A DNA stretch of 64,000 nt from JAKAAZ01 sp963817855 (GCA_963817855.1 CAWFQA010000004.1:1-64000); one strand, 5' to 3'; shown: positions 10,269 through 19,013, numbered from the stretch's first letter. Notes: generated by a model not told the origin, from the letters alone. Numbers and translations are program-made.

Positions 10269-10835
10269 CTAAGCGGTCCGGCGGCCGCCGCTTGCCATTT
10301 CTCGAACATGACCCAGCACCATAGCGCGGTGCAGGTTGTCGAGCCCAGCCGCCCATTGTGCGATTTCCGATAGAAAAGGATCTTCCATCATGGCAGCAAT
10401 TTCGCGCTCCCGCTCATACCGCGCGTCATGCACCATTTCCGACATCGGTACGGATAAGGCTTTGGCCAGCCGCTGCAGTGACGACAGGGTGGGCATGGCG
10501 CGACCATTCTCGATTTTCGAGATGTAGGTGCGCGGTACCTCCAGCCGGGCTGCGAGTTGCCGTTGGCTTAAGTGCCGGGCATTGCGAATTTCTCGCAGAC
10601 GCACGGCAACTCTGGACTGCCGGTTTCCCGGCGCGTGTGTCCCCATTACCTCGACAGGCGAGGACACCAAAGGTTCGGGTTCAGCTACTTCCAGGGGCTT
10701 TCGGCAGCGTCGGCACAATAAGCTGCTGGTGCTAAATTGCACCAGACTGCATCGATCGCAACGTAGAACCTCCCTTGAAGCAACGGGAGCCATCATAGTT
10801 GCCATATATTCATTTACGGAGGCCAGAGCTGACAT
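10269..10835 (-). CDS. XRE-family regulator with N-terminal zinc-ribbon-like motif
   Basis: DNA-binding regulator of 188 aa. Residues around 25-45 hold CDRC...CRRC, a probable zinc knuckle. A Cro/C1-type helix-turn-helix follows (about 78-132: RLREIRNARHLSQRQLAARL and TYISKIENGRAMPTLSSLQR). The C-terminal part is helical and charged. ATG at 10805 (MATMMAP) is an alternative start, since neither site has a strong ribosome-binding sequence. Its position just above uppS suggests it could control the envelope operon or itself, but no operator was identified. Target and ligand are unknown. Confidence 0.85.
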   Translation of the reverse strand: MSALASVNEYMATMMAPVASREVLRCDRCSLVQFSTSSLLCRRCRKPLEVAEPEPLVSSPVEVMGTHAPGNRQSRVAVRLREIRNARHLSQRQLAARLEVPRTYISKIENGRAMPTLSSLQRLAKALSVPMSEMVHDARYEREREIAAMMEDPFLSEIAQWAAGLDNLHRAMVLGHVREMASGGRRTA

Positions 10836-10985
10836 CCGTCACGTGCTTACGGCACGCGTCTTTTGATAAGCTGCTTGGAAATCAGAGACTTGTCAAGATA
10901 AAAATGATGGAAAGCCTTAAATAGTCCAAAATAGCCGTAAAAATGGTTTGAATTTCGTGGATTATAGACCTAGGAGATCTACCAG

Positions 10986-11663
10986 ATGACCGAAGTAACT
11001 CCAAGTCCTTCACCCAGCGAGAGTTCGCCGGAACCGAAAACCGAGAGCGCCGAGGGCCAAATACACGACCGCGAAGCTGCCTGGCGGTTGCTGAACCAGT
11101 ACACCCAATCCAGCAGTTTGCTCAAGCACGCCCTCAGTGTTGAAGTCTGCGTTCGCGCCTACGGCAAGCAACGCGCCGCTGAACTTGGCCTGGGACCGGA
11201 GGAAGCGCGCACCTTCGTCGAGACTTACGCCGTCACTGGCCTGCTGCATGACTTTGACTACGAGAAATATCCCTCGCCGGAAGAACATCCGTGGATTGGC
11301 AACCGCATTCTGACCGAGCAGGGTTGGCCGGAGGAGGTGCGCCACGCCATCTTGGGACATGCGGAGTACACCCACACAACCCGCGAGTCGCATCTGGATA
11401 AGGTCCTGTTCGCCTGCGACGAGTTGGCCGGTTTCCTGACCGCCAATGCATTGGTCAAGCCGACAAAATCCATCCGTGACGTGAATGTGTCCTCTGTCCT
11501 GAAAAAGATGAAAGACAAAGCCTTTGCGCGCGGGGTGAACCGCGAGGACATTGTTGTTGGCGCGGCGGAACTCGGGGTCGCCCTGCCCGACCATGTCGCA
11601 TTTTGCCTGGCGGCCATGCAGCAGCACGCGGAGGAACTAGGTCTGGCAGGCGTGACAACGTAG
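10986..11663 (+). CDS. HD-domain metal-dependent hydrolase
   Basis: Cytoplasmic HD-superfamily protein of 225 aa. After a disordered Ser/Pro/Glu-rich N-terminus (1-30), a helical domain carries a candidate His in SSLLKHALSVEVCVRAYG, the HD pair in LLHDFDYEKYP and a later histidine region ILGHAEYTHTT, consistent with a metal-binding phosphohydrolase fold. The substrate (nucleotide, cyclic nucleotide or other) cannot be told. A good ribosome-binding site (TAGGAGATCT) precedes the ATG. It is divergent from the XRE gene and separated from the aquaporin gene by 261 bases in which I see no gene. Confidence 0.85.
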   Translation: MTEVTPSPSPSESSPEPKTESAEGQIHDREAAWRLLNQYTQSSSLLKHALSVEVCVRAYGKQRAAELGLGPEEARTFVETYAVTGLLHDFDYEKYPSPEEHPWIGNRILTEQGWPEEVRHAILGHAEYTHTTRESHLDKVLFACDELAGFLTANALVKPTKSIRDVNVSSVLKKMKDKAFARGVNREDIVVGAAELGVALPDHVAFCLAAMQQHAEELGLAGVTT

Positions 11664-11924
11664 CCTCGACCCCGGCCGCTAGCCAGCAGGCCGACACGGT
11701 CAGCCTCAGTTCGCGAGCCCACGTCGCCGTCAGCCATGACGGTGACGGAGACGGCCGCTAAACTGGTCGTAAAAACCAGCACAATTCCAGCCCCTGAACC
11801 GCCCCACTTTGATCGCAGAGGCGCGGTAGGGGCATGGTATGGGTCTTTTATCAGTAGTTCCTCCATATCAATCGGGTGTATATTCAGTTGATTTCGTGCT
11901 TGACATCCTACTGGAGGATTCTTC

Positions 11925-12680
11925 ATGAAAAAATATTTCGCGGAGTTAGTCGGGACATTCGTGCTTGTATTTGGCGGCGTCGGCAGCGCTGTTTTTGCCG
12001 GCAAGCATATCGGCTTTGAGGGTGTCGCCTTTGCCTTCGGACTGTCGCTGCTGGCGATGGTCTACACGATCGGACCTATTTCCGGTTGCCACGTCAATCC
12101 TGCTGTCACCTTCGGAGTGTTGCTCTCGAAAAAAATCGGCGGCAAAGACGCCACCATGTATGTCATTGCGCAAATCCTGGGCGCGATTATCGCGGCAGGG
12201 CTCATTCTGGCGATTGCTCGTGGAATTCCGGGCGGCTACTATGCCTCCGCCAGCGGTCTGGGAGCTGACGGCTTCGGAATGCATTCTCCGGACCTCTATA
12301 ACATGCAGGCGGCATTTATTGCGGAAGTCATCCTGACCGCCTTCCTGGTATTAACCGTGCTGGGAGCGACCGATATTAAGGCTCCGGTCGGTTTTGCCGG
12401 ATTGGCCATCGGCCTGGTCCTCACCCTGATTCACCTAGTTGGCATTCCCATCGACAATACTTCGGTGAACCCGGCGCGCAGCATCGGTCCGGCCATCTTC
12501 GTTGGCGGATGGGCAGTTCAGCAGCTCTGGCTCTTTATCGTCGCACCCCTCATTGGGGGCGCCATTGCCGCAGGGATTTACGCGGTGATTCGCACGCCTG
12601 AGGAACGCGTCATCAGCACCCGCACGGCAGAGCGCTCCCTGGCCAGCCAACAAGAGGAACGCGGACGCCATACGGCGTAG
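11925..12680 (+). CDS. MIP-family aquaporin (AqpZ-like)
   Basis: Membrane channel for water or small neutral solutes, 251 aa with six hydrophobic segments. Both family boxes are present: HVNPAVTFG and SVNPARSIGPA. The narrow-filter region around the second box resembles water-type aquaporins. The C-terminus has an extra charged tail (about 225-251) beyond the last helix. A strong TGGAGGA precedes the ATG. A hairpin terminator follows the gene, so it is probably monocistronic, with the carbonic anhydrase gene under separate control downstream. Confidence 0.93.
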   Translation: MKKYFAELVGTFVLVFGGVGSAVFAGKHIGFEGVAFAFGLSLLAMVYTIGPISGCHVNPAVTFGVLLSKKIGGKDATMYVIAQILGAIIAAGLILAIARGIPGGYYASASGLGADGFGMHSPDLYNMQAAFIAEVILTAFLVLTVLGATDIKAPVGFAGLAIGLVLTLIHLVGIPIDNTSVNPARSIGPAIFVGGWAVQQLWLFIVAPLIGGAIAAGIYAVIRTPEERVISTRTAERSLASQQEERGRHTA

Positions 12681-12705
12681 GTGGAATCGAGTTCGCAGCA
12701 ACCCG

Positions 12706-12743
12706 CCCGCCCTTTCGCAGGTGAAGGGCGGGTATCGTTTTCG
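12706..12743 (+). terminator. rho-independent terminator after aquaporin gene
   Basis: A perfect nine-base stem, CCCGCCCTT (12706-12714) and AAGGGCGGG (12724-12732), with a nine-base loop, followed by TATCGTTTTCG. It is well placed 26 bases after the aquaporin stop. Confidence 0.8.
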
Positions 12744-12824
12744 TTAAGCGATCGATTGGGACTGCGGTCGCAGACCCAGTGATTCGAGTTTTGCGCCGCA
12801 ACCACTTATTAGGGAGCCAATTCC

Positions 12825-13565
12825 ATGTCAGACGCAACGTCATCCGATCCAATCTTGCCGTCCGCCGCATTCAACCAGCAGTCGCGTCGAAATTTCCTGC
12901 GCGGTTCCGCAGCCGCTGTTGCCGGCATCGTGACGGCGGGAGTCGCTGTGGATACCGCCCACAGTTTCCTCCAGCCACGGCCGGTGATCGCGCAGTCGAC
13001 GCTGACACCTGACGCGGCTTTGAAGCAACTGATGGACGGCAACGGCCGTTTTGTCAGCGGCAAAACAACCGCATACGGACATGACGTGGCGATGTTGAAG
13101 AAGTTAGAACAAAAACAGGAACCCTACGCCGCCGTGTTGTCGTGCGCCGATTCTCGTGTTCCTGTGGAAATTGTCTTTGACCAGACGTTCGGCAATCTGT
13201 TTGTGACCCGCGTGGCCGGCAACATCATCACGCCGGAGATCATCGGCAGCCTGGAGTACGGAGTCGCGGTGCTCGGCACGAAGGTGATTCTGGTCCTGGG
13301 CCACAGCAACTGCGGGGCGGTCAAGGCCGCGGTCGCGGGGGAATCCGTGCCCGGACAAATCAGCGTCCTCTATGCGCATATTCAACCCGCAGTCGACCAG
13401 GCGGGCCCGGATTACATGGCCGTGACCAAGGCGAACGCGAAAATTCAGGCGAAGCTGTTGAGCCAGGCCTCAACTGTGGTCTCAGAAAAGATCAAGGAAG
13501 GTCAACTGAAGATCGTTGCGGGCTATTACGACGTCGGTTCAGGCGTCGTCACCTTGCTGACCTAG
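12825..13565 (+). CDS. Tat-exported beta-class carbonic anhydrase
   Basis: Zinc enzyme interconverting CO2 and bicarbonate, 246 aa. The N-terminus is a twin-arginine signal (SRRNFLR, 20-26, then a long Ala/Val-rich hydrophobic run to about 57), so folded enzyme would be exported. The catalytic set is complete: C107, D109 and R111 in SCADSR, H160 and C163 in GHSNCGAVKAA. The family is usually cytoplasmic, and export together with an adjacent aquaporin suggests CO2/bicarbonate or pH handling at the cell surface. Its 3' end overlaps the reconstructed end of the small membrane protein on the other strand. Confidence 0.93.
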   Translation: MSDATSSDPILPSAAFNQQSRRNFLRGSAAAVAGIVTAGVAVDTAHSFLQPRPVIAQSTLTPDAALKQLMDGNGRFVSGKTTAYGHDVAMLKKLEQKQEPYAAVLSCADSRVPVEIVFDQTFGNLFVTRVAGNIITPEIIGSLEYGVAVLGTKVILVLGHSNCGAVKAAVAGESVPGQISVLYAHIQPAVDQAGPDYMAVTKANAKIQAKLLSQASTVVSEKIKEGQLKIVAGYYDVGSGVVTLLT

Positions 13566-13627
13566 GAAGCGGGTCGCGTCGGTGTCCTCGCCATTGAACC
13601 AGCCCAAAGCGGCAATCAAGAGAAGCA

Positions 13628-13822
13628 TCAAGGTCGCCCGATCCAGAAACGGCCATCCATGGTGCGGCGAAGCAGCCACGTGGCCAGCACGGCGCAGATA
13701 ATGACGACCTGATACACGTGGGCGATGCGCTGTTGAATTTCATCGCGCAGCGAATCGTGCTCATGCAGCAATATCTCGACCCGTTCGAAGTCGGAGACTC
13801 CCGCCGGTTGCTGTTCCGCCAT
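13628..13822 (-). CDS. small membrane protein, apparently cut short by a frameshift
   Basis: 64 aa starting MAEQQPAGVSDFERVEILLHE: a charged helical N-terminus followed by one hydrophobic helix (IAHVYQVVIICAVLATWLL) and WIGRP-stop. Adding one base in the GGG run (13637-13639) lets the frame continue ATLMLLLIAALGWFNGEDTD and end with TGA at 13539-13541, giving a second membrane helix and about 94 aa. The shifted continuation looks like true coding sequence. Whether this is a sequence error, a mutation or slippage on a G-run cannot be decided here. The function is unknown. GGGAGC precedes the ATG at usual spacing. Confidence 0.6.
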   Translation of the reverse strand: MAEQQPAGVSDFERVEILLHEHDSLRDEIQQRIAHVYQVVIICAVLATWLLRRTMDGRFWIGRP

Positions 13823-13938
13823 GATTTGCTCCCTTGACAGATGAGTCTATCGCTCCTCCTCGCCGAATGCTTCCGGACATTTGCGCGTCGGGGCACGGTG
13901 TTCTATGCTGAGCAGGCTCCGACTGTGTCCCATAGCCT

Positions 13939-15651
13939 ATGACGATCCATCCATCCTACCCGCCGAACGTGCTTGCATCCTCTATCGACACCGGCAGCGA
14001 GCGCTTCCAGTCGAACGTGGTCGCCATGCGCAGCCTGCTGACCGAATTCGAAGCGGAGCAAGCGACGATCCGTCAGGGCGGCGGCGCGAAAGCGATTGAA
14101 GCGCAACACAAAAAACAGCGCCTCACAGTGCGCGAGCGCCTCGATCTACTGCTCGATCCAGACACGGAGTTTCACGAGCTGAGCATCTACGCGGCACATG
14201 ACATGTACTCCGAATACGGCGGCGCGCCCGCGGCAGGCACGGTCACCGGCGTGGGCCGTGTCGCAAGTCGACTCGTCATGATCATCGCCAACGATGCCAC
14301 GGTGAAAGCGGGCGCGTTTTTCCCGATGACTGCCAAAAAGGTGTTGCGTGCCCAGAACATCGCTCTGGAGAATCACATTCCGACTCTTTACCTGGTCGAC
14401 TCCTCCGGCGTGTTTCTGCCGTTGCAGGAAGATGTGTTTCCCGATCAGGACGACTTTGGCCGTGTCTTTCGCAACAACGCCGTCATGTCCGCGCGCGGCA
14501 TTCCGCAGATGACCGCCATTATGGGAATGTGCGTTGCCGGCGGCGCGTATTTGCCGGTGATGACCGACCACGTGTTGATGACGGAGGGCAGCGGATTGTT
14601 TCTCGCCGGGCCCGCGCTGGTGCAGGCGGCCATTGGCCAAAAAGTTTCCGCAGAGGAGCTGGGCGGCGCAACCATGCATGCCGAAATCTCTGGAACCGTC
14701 GACTTTAAAGAGCCGAACGATCATCTTTGCATCGAGCGCCTGCGGTCCCTGGTCTCCCGACTCGGGCACCGCGCGGCCGCGCCGTTCGATCGCGTGGCGT
14801 ATGACGATGCGAAGGACGCTCCGAAATACTCCTCGGACGATTTACTCGGCATCGTCAATCCCGATCCTGCAGCCGCTTCGCAAAGCTACGATATGCACGC
14901 CGTGATCGCTCGTATTGTCGATGGTTCGCGCTTTGATGAGTACAAGTCGGACTACGGCCAGACGCTGCTTTGCGGTTATGCGCGCATTGGCGGATTTGCC
15001 GTCGGCGTCGTCGCCAACCAGAAACTTCATCGCACCCAGATCAGCCATACCGGCGAAAAACACATGGAGTTTGGCGGGGTCATTTATCCCGACTCCGCCG
15101 ATAAGGCCGCACGCTTCATCATGGATTGCAATCAGAACCTGATCCCGCTGATCTTTCTGCACGACGTGAATGGGTTTATGGTGGGCCGCGATGCGGAGTG
15201 GAACGGCATCATTCGTTCCGGCGCAAAAATGGTCTCTGCTGTTTCGAATAGCGTGGTGCCGAAATTCTCCATCATCATTGGCGGCTCGTTCGGAGCAGGG
15301 AATTACGCCATGTGCGGCAAGGCGTACGATCCGCGATTTATTTTTGCGTGGCCGACGGCGAAATATGCGGTGATGAGCGGCGCCTCCGCTGCCAACACTC
15401 TGGTGGAGGTGCGAATCAAACAACTGGAACGCAAAGGGCACGCACTCAGCGAGGTGGAGAAGAAGGAGTTATTCGACTCCACCAAGGCGGCTTACGATGA
15501 ACAGACCGACCCGCGCTATGCGGCTGCACGACTCTGGGTGGATGCGATTATCGATCCAAGGAAAACGCGGGACGTTCTGCGCATGGCCCTGGAAGCGGCT
15601 GCGCTCAATCCGGATGTTCCGCGATTCAATCCGGGAATTCTGCAAACGTAA
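13939..15651 (+). CDS. acyl-CoA carboxylase carboxyltransferase (beta) subunit, MccB/PccB type
   Basis: Biotin-dependent carboxyltransferase transferring CO2 from carboxybiotin to an acyl-CoA; 570 aa. It has the two crotonase-like halves of the family: the N-half with RERLDLLLDPDTEFHEL and glycine-rich MGMCVAGGAYLPVM, the C-half with GGVIYPDSADKAARFI and IIIGGSFGAGNYAMCGKAY. Methylcrotonyl-CoA carboxylase is the likeliest specificity because an HMG-CoA lyase gene follows by 24 bases, as in leucine breakdown. No biotin carboxylase subunit is adjacent, so the alpha subunit must be encoded elsewhere. No clear ribosome-binding site precedes the ATG. Confidence 0.92.
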   Translation: MTIHPSYPPNVLASSIDTGSERFQSNVVAMRSLLTEFEAEQATIRQGGGAKAIEAQHKKQRLTVRERLDLLLDPDTEFHELSIYAAHDMYSEYGGAPAAGTVTGVGRVASRLVMIIANDATVKAGAFFPMTAKKVLRAQNIALENHIPTLYLVDSSGVFLPLQEDVFPDQDDFGRVFRNNAVMSARGIPQMTAIMGMCVAGGAYLPVMTDHVLMTEGSGLFLAGPALVQAAIGQKVSAEELGGATMHAEISGTVDFKEPNDHLCIERLRSLVSRLGHRAAAPFDRVAYDDAKDAPKYSSDDLLGIVNPDPAAASQSYDMHAVIARIVDGSRFDEYKSDYGQTLLCGYARIGGFAVGVVANQKLHRTQISHTGEKHMEFGGVIYPDSADKAARFIMDCNQNLIPLIFLHDVNGFMVGRDAEWNGIIRSGAKMVSAVSNSVVPKFSIIIGGSFGAGNYAMCGKAYDPRFIFAWPTAKYAVMSGASAANTLVEVRIKQLERKGHALSEVEKKELFDSTKAAYDEQTDPRYAAARLWVDAIIDPRKTRDVLRMALEAAALNPDVPRFNPGILQT

Positions 15652-15675
15652 TTGTTGCGACAGAATGAAGCGCCG

Positions 15676-16551
15676 ATGATCAGCGACGAGATTAAAATTA
15701 TCGAATGCCCGCGCGATGCCTGGCAGGGATTGCCCAAGGTGATCCCTGCGGACGTAAAGGCCTCCTACCTGCGCGGTTTGATTGCCGCCGGGTTTCAGCA
15801 CATCGATGCAGTGTCTTTTGTATCGCCAAAGGCTGTCCCACAAATGGCGGACTCCGAGCAGGTTCTGCGCCTGTTGCAAGCACCGGTGGATATCGACATC
15901 ATCGGCGTTGTGGTCAATGAAAAAGGGGCTGAACGTGCCATCGCGACGGAATCCGTGCGTACCCTCGGCTTTCCGTATTCCATCTCGCCGGTATTTCTTC
16001 AACGCAACCAGCATCAAACGCCCGAGGAATCGCTCGATGCGCTCGACTCGATTGCAGAGTTGGCATACCAGGCCGGAGTAGACGTGGTCGTGTATATGTC
16101 GATGGCCTTCGGCAATCCGTACGGCGACCCGTGGAGTCTGGAAGAGGTGATCGACGGCTGCAGTCTGCTCATCGAAATGGGCGTGGAGCAGATATCTCTC
16201 GCCGACACGATCGGCGTGGCTGATGCAGAGCAGATTGCGTCTGTCGTATCCGCGGTACTCGCCACAGACGATCGGGTGGAATTTGGTGTGCATTTGCATG
16301 CGCGTTCCGATCAGGTGGAAGAGGAGGTATTGGCTGCGTATCAGGCTGGTTGTCGCCGGTTCGACATGGCGGTGGGTGGGCTCGGCGGATGCCCGTTCGC
16401 TCAGGATTCGCTGATTGGCAATATCGCGACGGAGCAGGCGCTGGCGGCTCTTCGCAGCGCGGGTGCTAAGCTGACGGAACTAGCGCCGCTGACGGATGTA
16501 GTGGCTCGCACGCACCAGATTTCCCGGGAGTATGGTCCTTCGGTGCAGTAA
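15676..16551 (+). CDS. hydroxymethylglutaryl-CoA lyase
   Basis: TIM-barrel lyase of the HMGL/DRE family splitting HMG-CoA to acetoacetate and acetyl-CoA, the last step of leucine breakdown; 291 aa. Family features are ECPRDAWQGLPKVI at the N-terminus (metal-site Asp), DAVSFVSPKAVPQMAD, SLADTIGVA, the metal-binding HLHAR and the cysteine loop GGLGGCPFAQDSLIGN. The last differs from the usual GCPYA-type loop but keeps the Cys. The first strand has PRDAWQ where many members have PRDGLQ. ATG at 15676 is preferred over TTG at 15652. It probably forms an operon with the carboxylase gene upstream. Confidence 0.88.
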   Translation: MISDEIKIIECPRDAWQGLPKVIPADVKASYLRGLIAAGFQHIDAVSFVSPKAVPQMADSEQVLRLLQAPVDIDIIGVVVNEKGAERAIATESVRTLGFPYSISPVFLQRNQHQTPEESLDALDSIAELAYQAGVDVVVYMSMAFGNPYGDPWSLEEVIDGCSLLIEMGVEQISLADTIGVADAEQIASVVSAVLATDDRVEFGVHLHARSDQVEEEVLAAYQAGCRRFDMAVGGLGGCPFAQDSLIGNIATEQALAALRSAGAKLTELAPLTDVVARTHQISREYGPSVQ

Positions 16552-16561
16552 TCGTGCAGCA

Positions 16562-16602
16562 ATATCGATATCTTTCAAAAATGTATCGCAGTCCGATATA
16601 AT
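16562..16602 (+). promoter_or_regulatory. marR promoter with two operator-like palindromes; likely leaderless transcript
   Basis: TATAAT at 16597-16602 lies 6 bases before the marR ATG, so transcription should start at or within a base or two of the start codon. A weak -35-like TTTCAA is at 16573-16578 (18-base spacer). A perfect ten-base palindrome ATATCGATAT is at 16562-16571 and an inverted repeat TATCG-N5-CGATA covers 16584-16598, overlapping the -10. MarR proteins commonly bind such dyads in their own promoters. Confidence 0.5.
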
Positions 16603-16608
16603 CCAGGG

Positions 16609-17079
16609 ATGGACGCGAGATTTCCCGCCAAAGACACCAACCAACCTCTCCACCAGGCCCTCGCATCGTTTCGCCATCAGTTGCGGAAGTTCTTACTGGC
16701 CAGCGAAGAGGCCGCGAAGGAAGCAGGTTTGCATCCGCAGCAGCACCAACTGCTGCTGGCTGTGGCGGGCGCGCCGGCCTATATTTCGCCTTCTGTGGCT
16801 TACGCGGCCGCCGCCCTGGGGCTGAAACATAATAGCGTTGTCGAGCTGGTGGATCGCTGCGAAAAGGAAGGGTTGTTGCGACGCACAACTGATCCGGAAG
16901 ATCGCCGCCGGGTTTGTCTGGAGACCACGGCGCGGGGCCAGCAGATGCTCGATCGGTTATCGCGGGTTCATTTGCTGGAGCTCAATTCCCATGCGCCGCA
17001 TCTGATTGAAGCACTGCAAAAAGTTTTACAGAATGAGAGCAAGCGGCAGCGAAGCTCCAATAGAAAAAAGCTTGCATGA
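16609..17079 (+). CDS. MarR-family transcriptional regulator
   Basis: Winged-helix dimeric repressor of 156 aa. The helix-turn-helix is around residues 62-100 (VAYAAAALGLKHNSVVELVDRCEKEGLL) and the wing DPEDRRRVCLETTARG follows. Helical dimer segments flank it. The start has almost no leader after a TATAAT box and no strong ribosome-binding sequence, suggesting a leaderless mRNA. Its stop is 10 bases before the first ClC gene, so the two are very likely one operon. Palindromes over the promoter suggest self-control. The ligand is unknown. Confidence 0.9.
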   Translation: MDARFPAKDTNQPLHQALASFRHQLRKFLLASEEAAKEAGLHPQQHQLLLAVAGAPAYISPSVAYAAAALGLKHNSVVELVDRCEKEGLLRRTTDPEDRRRVCLETTARGQQMLDRLSRVHLLELNSHAPHLIEALQKVLQNESKRQRSSNRKKLA

Positions 17080-17089
17080 GAGAGTTTTG

Positions 17090-18886
17090 ATGGCCGAGAC
17101 GACGTTTAAGAAACCAAAAGTGAAATTTGGGCTGCGGCTGATTGAGCACCCACTTTTGCAAAAGTATTTTCCCCTGGTTCATGAGGACCTGGCAGCTGTC
17201 TATGCGCGCGATCTGCACAAATGGCTTTTGATCGCGCCTATCATCGGCTTGTCCACCGGGCTCGTCATTACCGGGATTGCAATCGTCATCCTGGATAAAA
17301 TATGGCCGGTCATGCTTGCGTGTTTTCTCCATCATCGTTGGACAATTGTACCGACGCTGACGCTGGCATTCGCGGTGACAGGTTTGATCATGCAATTCCT
17401 GACGCCTGATCCGGACGAACATTCCACAGAAGAGATCATCCGTTCGTACCACGAGCACCAGGGCGACATCGAGGTCCGTTCGTTTCTGCCGAAAATATTG
17501 GCGGCCATTACTACGGTTGGATTCGGCGGCAGCGCAGCGCTTGAAGGGCCGAGCATCTATGGCGGGGGTGCCATTGGCTCATGGCTATGGGCCAAGCTGC
17601 GGCGTTTCGGCCTGGAACCGCGTGACCGGCGCATCATGCTGATCAGCGGGGCGGCAGCCGGCATGGCTGCGGTGTTTCGCGCGCCCATGACCGGTCTTGT
17701 CTTTGCGCTGGAAATGCCATACAAGGATGACCTGGCCCACGAGGCGCTGCTGCCTTCGCTGATTTCATCCGTGGTCGCCTATATAACCCTGGCATTTTTT
17801 CTCGGTGCTTCTCCGTTGTTCGACTTCGCCAGCGCCACTTCGTTCAAGGGACGCGATCTGTTGTGGTGCGCGTTTTTAGGTGTGGTCATCGGGCTAACTG
17901 CCATGGCGTTCACCATTACCTTTCGCCGCGCCCGGGTATTCATGGTGAAGTGGAACCTGCCTCACTGGTTGAAGCTGACATTGGGCGGCTTCCTCACCGG
18001 CGTTTGCGGACTGGCATTTCTGATGATGTTTCATGGGGCACTGGTTCCGTTGGGGCCGAACTATGAAGCGGTCGGACAAATCCTGAACCGGCATCACAGC
18101 AGCCTGGAACTTGTGGTCTTTGGCATCCTCAAGCTTGCGGCAACTCTGTTTACGCTTGCCAGCGGCGGCGTCAGCGCCATGTTCGTTCCGCTGTTTTTAA
18201 CCGGCGGCAGTTTTGGAGCGGCTTTTGCGCAGTCGGTCGTTCACACCAACGCCATCGAATTGTATGCCGCGACCGGGATGGCGGCCTTCATTGCGGCCGG
18301 CTATAAGACTCCGCTGGCGGCAGTGGTGTTCGTCGCAGAAGCCACCGGCGGTCACGCCTTCATCATCCCCGCTCTTATCGGCGCAGCGGTCGCTTATGCA
18401 ATTTCCGGCGAAGCCTCTGCCTCCGGCGATCAACGCCTGCACGAAGGTGTGCGCATTCAAGAATTGAGAAACATTTCAGTGGCGGAGGTGATGCAGCAAA
18501 ACGTGATTTCCGCAGTAGCCTCGTCCACTTTGCAGGAGTTTGCAGACAACGTTTGCAGGCATCACAGGCATATCGCATTTCCGGTTTTGAAAGAAGGCGC
18601 CATCGTTGGAATCATGTCGGTCTCATCGCTGGGGCTCATTCCTTTCCGGGAGTGGACAAAAAAAACGGTTGAAGACGTGGCCCAAAAAAATATAAAGACA
18701 ATTCCTCCCGACTGCGACGTTACGGAAGCTCTACGGCTGCTTCTCAGCGAGCACGATTACCACATGCTTCTCGTGACTTCGGAGGATGGCAGGCTGACGG
18801 GCATTTTGACGAAGACCGATATCTTGTCGATTTTAAAGTTGCGGGGCGGACCCAAAGAGCCAGTGTATGAGTCCGCTATCACGTGA
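17090..18886 (+). CDS. ClC-family chloride channel/transporter with C-terminal CBS pair (first of two)
   Basis: Membrane anion channel or Cl-/H+ exchanger, 598 aa, about ten or more hydrophobic segments. The selectivity/gating region GGSAALEGPSIYGG keeps the gating Glu (EGP), and ASGGVSAMFVPLFLTGGSFG matches the GGxFxP-type motif, with Ser/Met replacing the usual residues. Residues from about 475 form a CBS-domain pair that may bind nucleotides. The start at 17090 (MAETTFKKPK) has GAGAG upstream and follows marR by 10 bases; the frame is open further upstream within marR. A second ClC gene follows 127 bases downstream. Confidence 0.92.
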   Translation: MAETTFKKPKVKFGLRLIEHPLLQKYFPLVHEDLAAVYARDLHKWLLIAPIIGLSTGLVITGIAIVILDKIWPVMLACFLHHRWTIVPTLTLAFAVTGLIMQFLTPDPDEHSTEEIIRSYHEHQGDIEVRSFLPKILAAITTVGFGGSAALEGPSIYGGGAIGSWLWAKLRRFGLEPRDRRIMLISGAAAGMAAVFRAPMTGLVFALEMPYKDDLAHEALLPSLISSVVAYITLAFFLGASPLFDFASATSFKGRDLLWCAFLGVVIGLTAMAFTITFRRARVFMVKWNLPHWLKLTLGGFLTGVCGLAFLMMFHGALVPLGPNYEAVGQILNRHHSSLELVVFGILKLAATLFTLASGGVSAMFVPLFLTGGSFGAAFAQSVVHTNAIELYAATGMAAFIAAGYKTPLAAVVFVAEATGGHAFIIPALIGAAVAYAISGEASASGDQRLHEGVRIQELRNISVAEVMQQNVISAVASSTLQEFADNVCRHHRHIAFPVLKEGAIVGIMSVSSLGLIPFREWTKKTVEDVAQKNIKTIPPDCDVTEALRLLLSEHDYHMLLVTSEDGRLTGILTKTDILSILKLRGGPKEPVYESAIT

Positions 18887-19013
18887 TTTCAGACGCCCGT
18901 GCAGATGGTTTTCCGTGCGGTGGAGATGAACATTTGTCGCGGCGAATGCGAATCAAGGACTGGTCACACTGACAAGCAGAAAATCCTTGTAGCTTGATGG
19001 ACGGAGGTCTTCG

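Noticed and set aside
15469..16299. Minus-strand frame (276 codons) opposite the HMG-CoA lyase
   Set aside because: No domain or signal; the plus-strand gene is clearly real.
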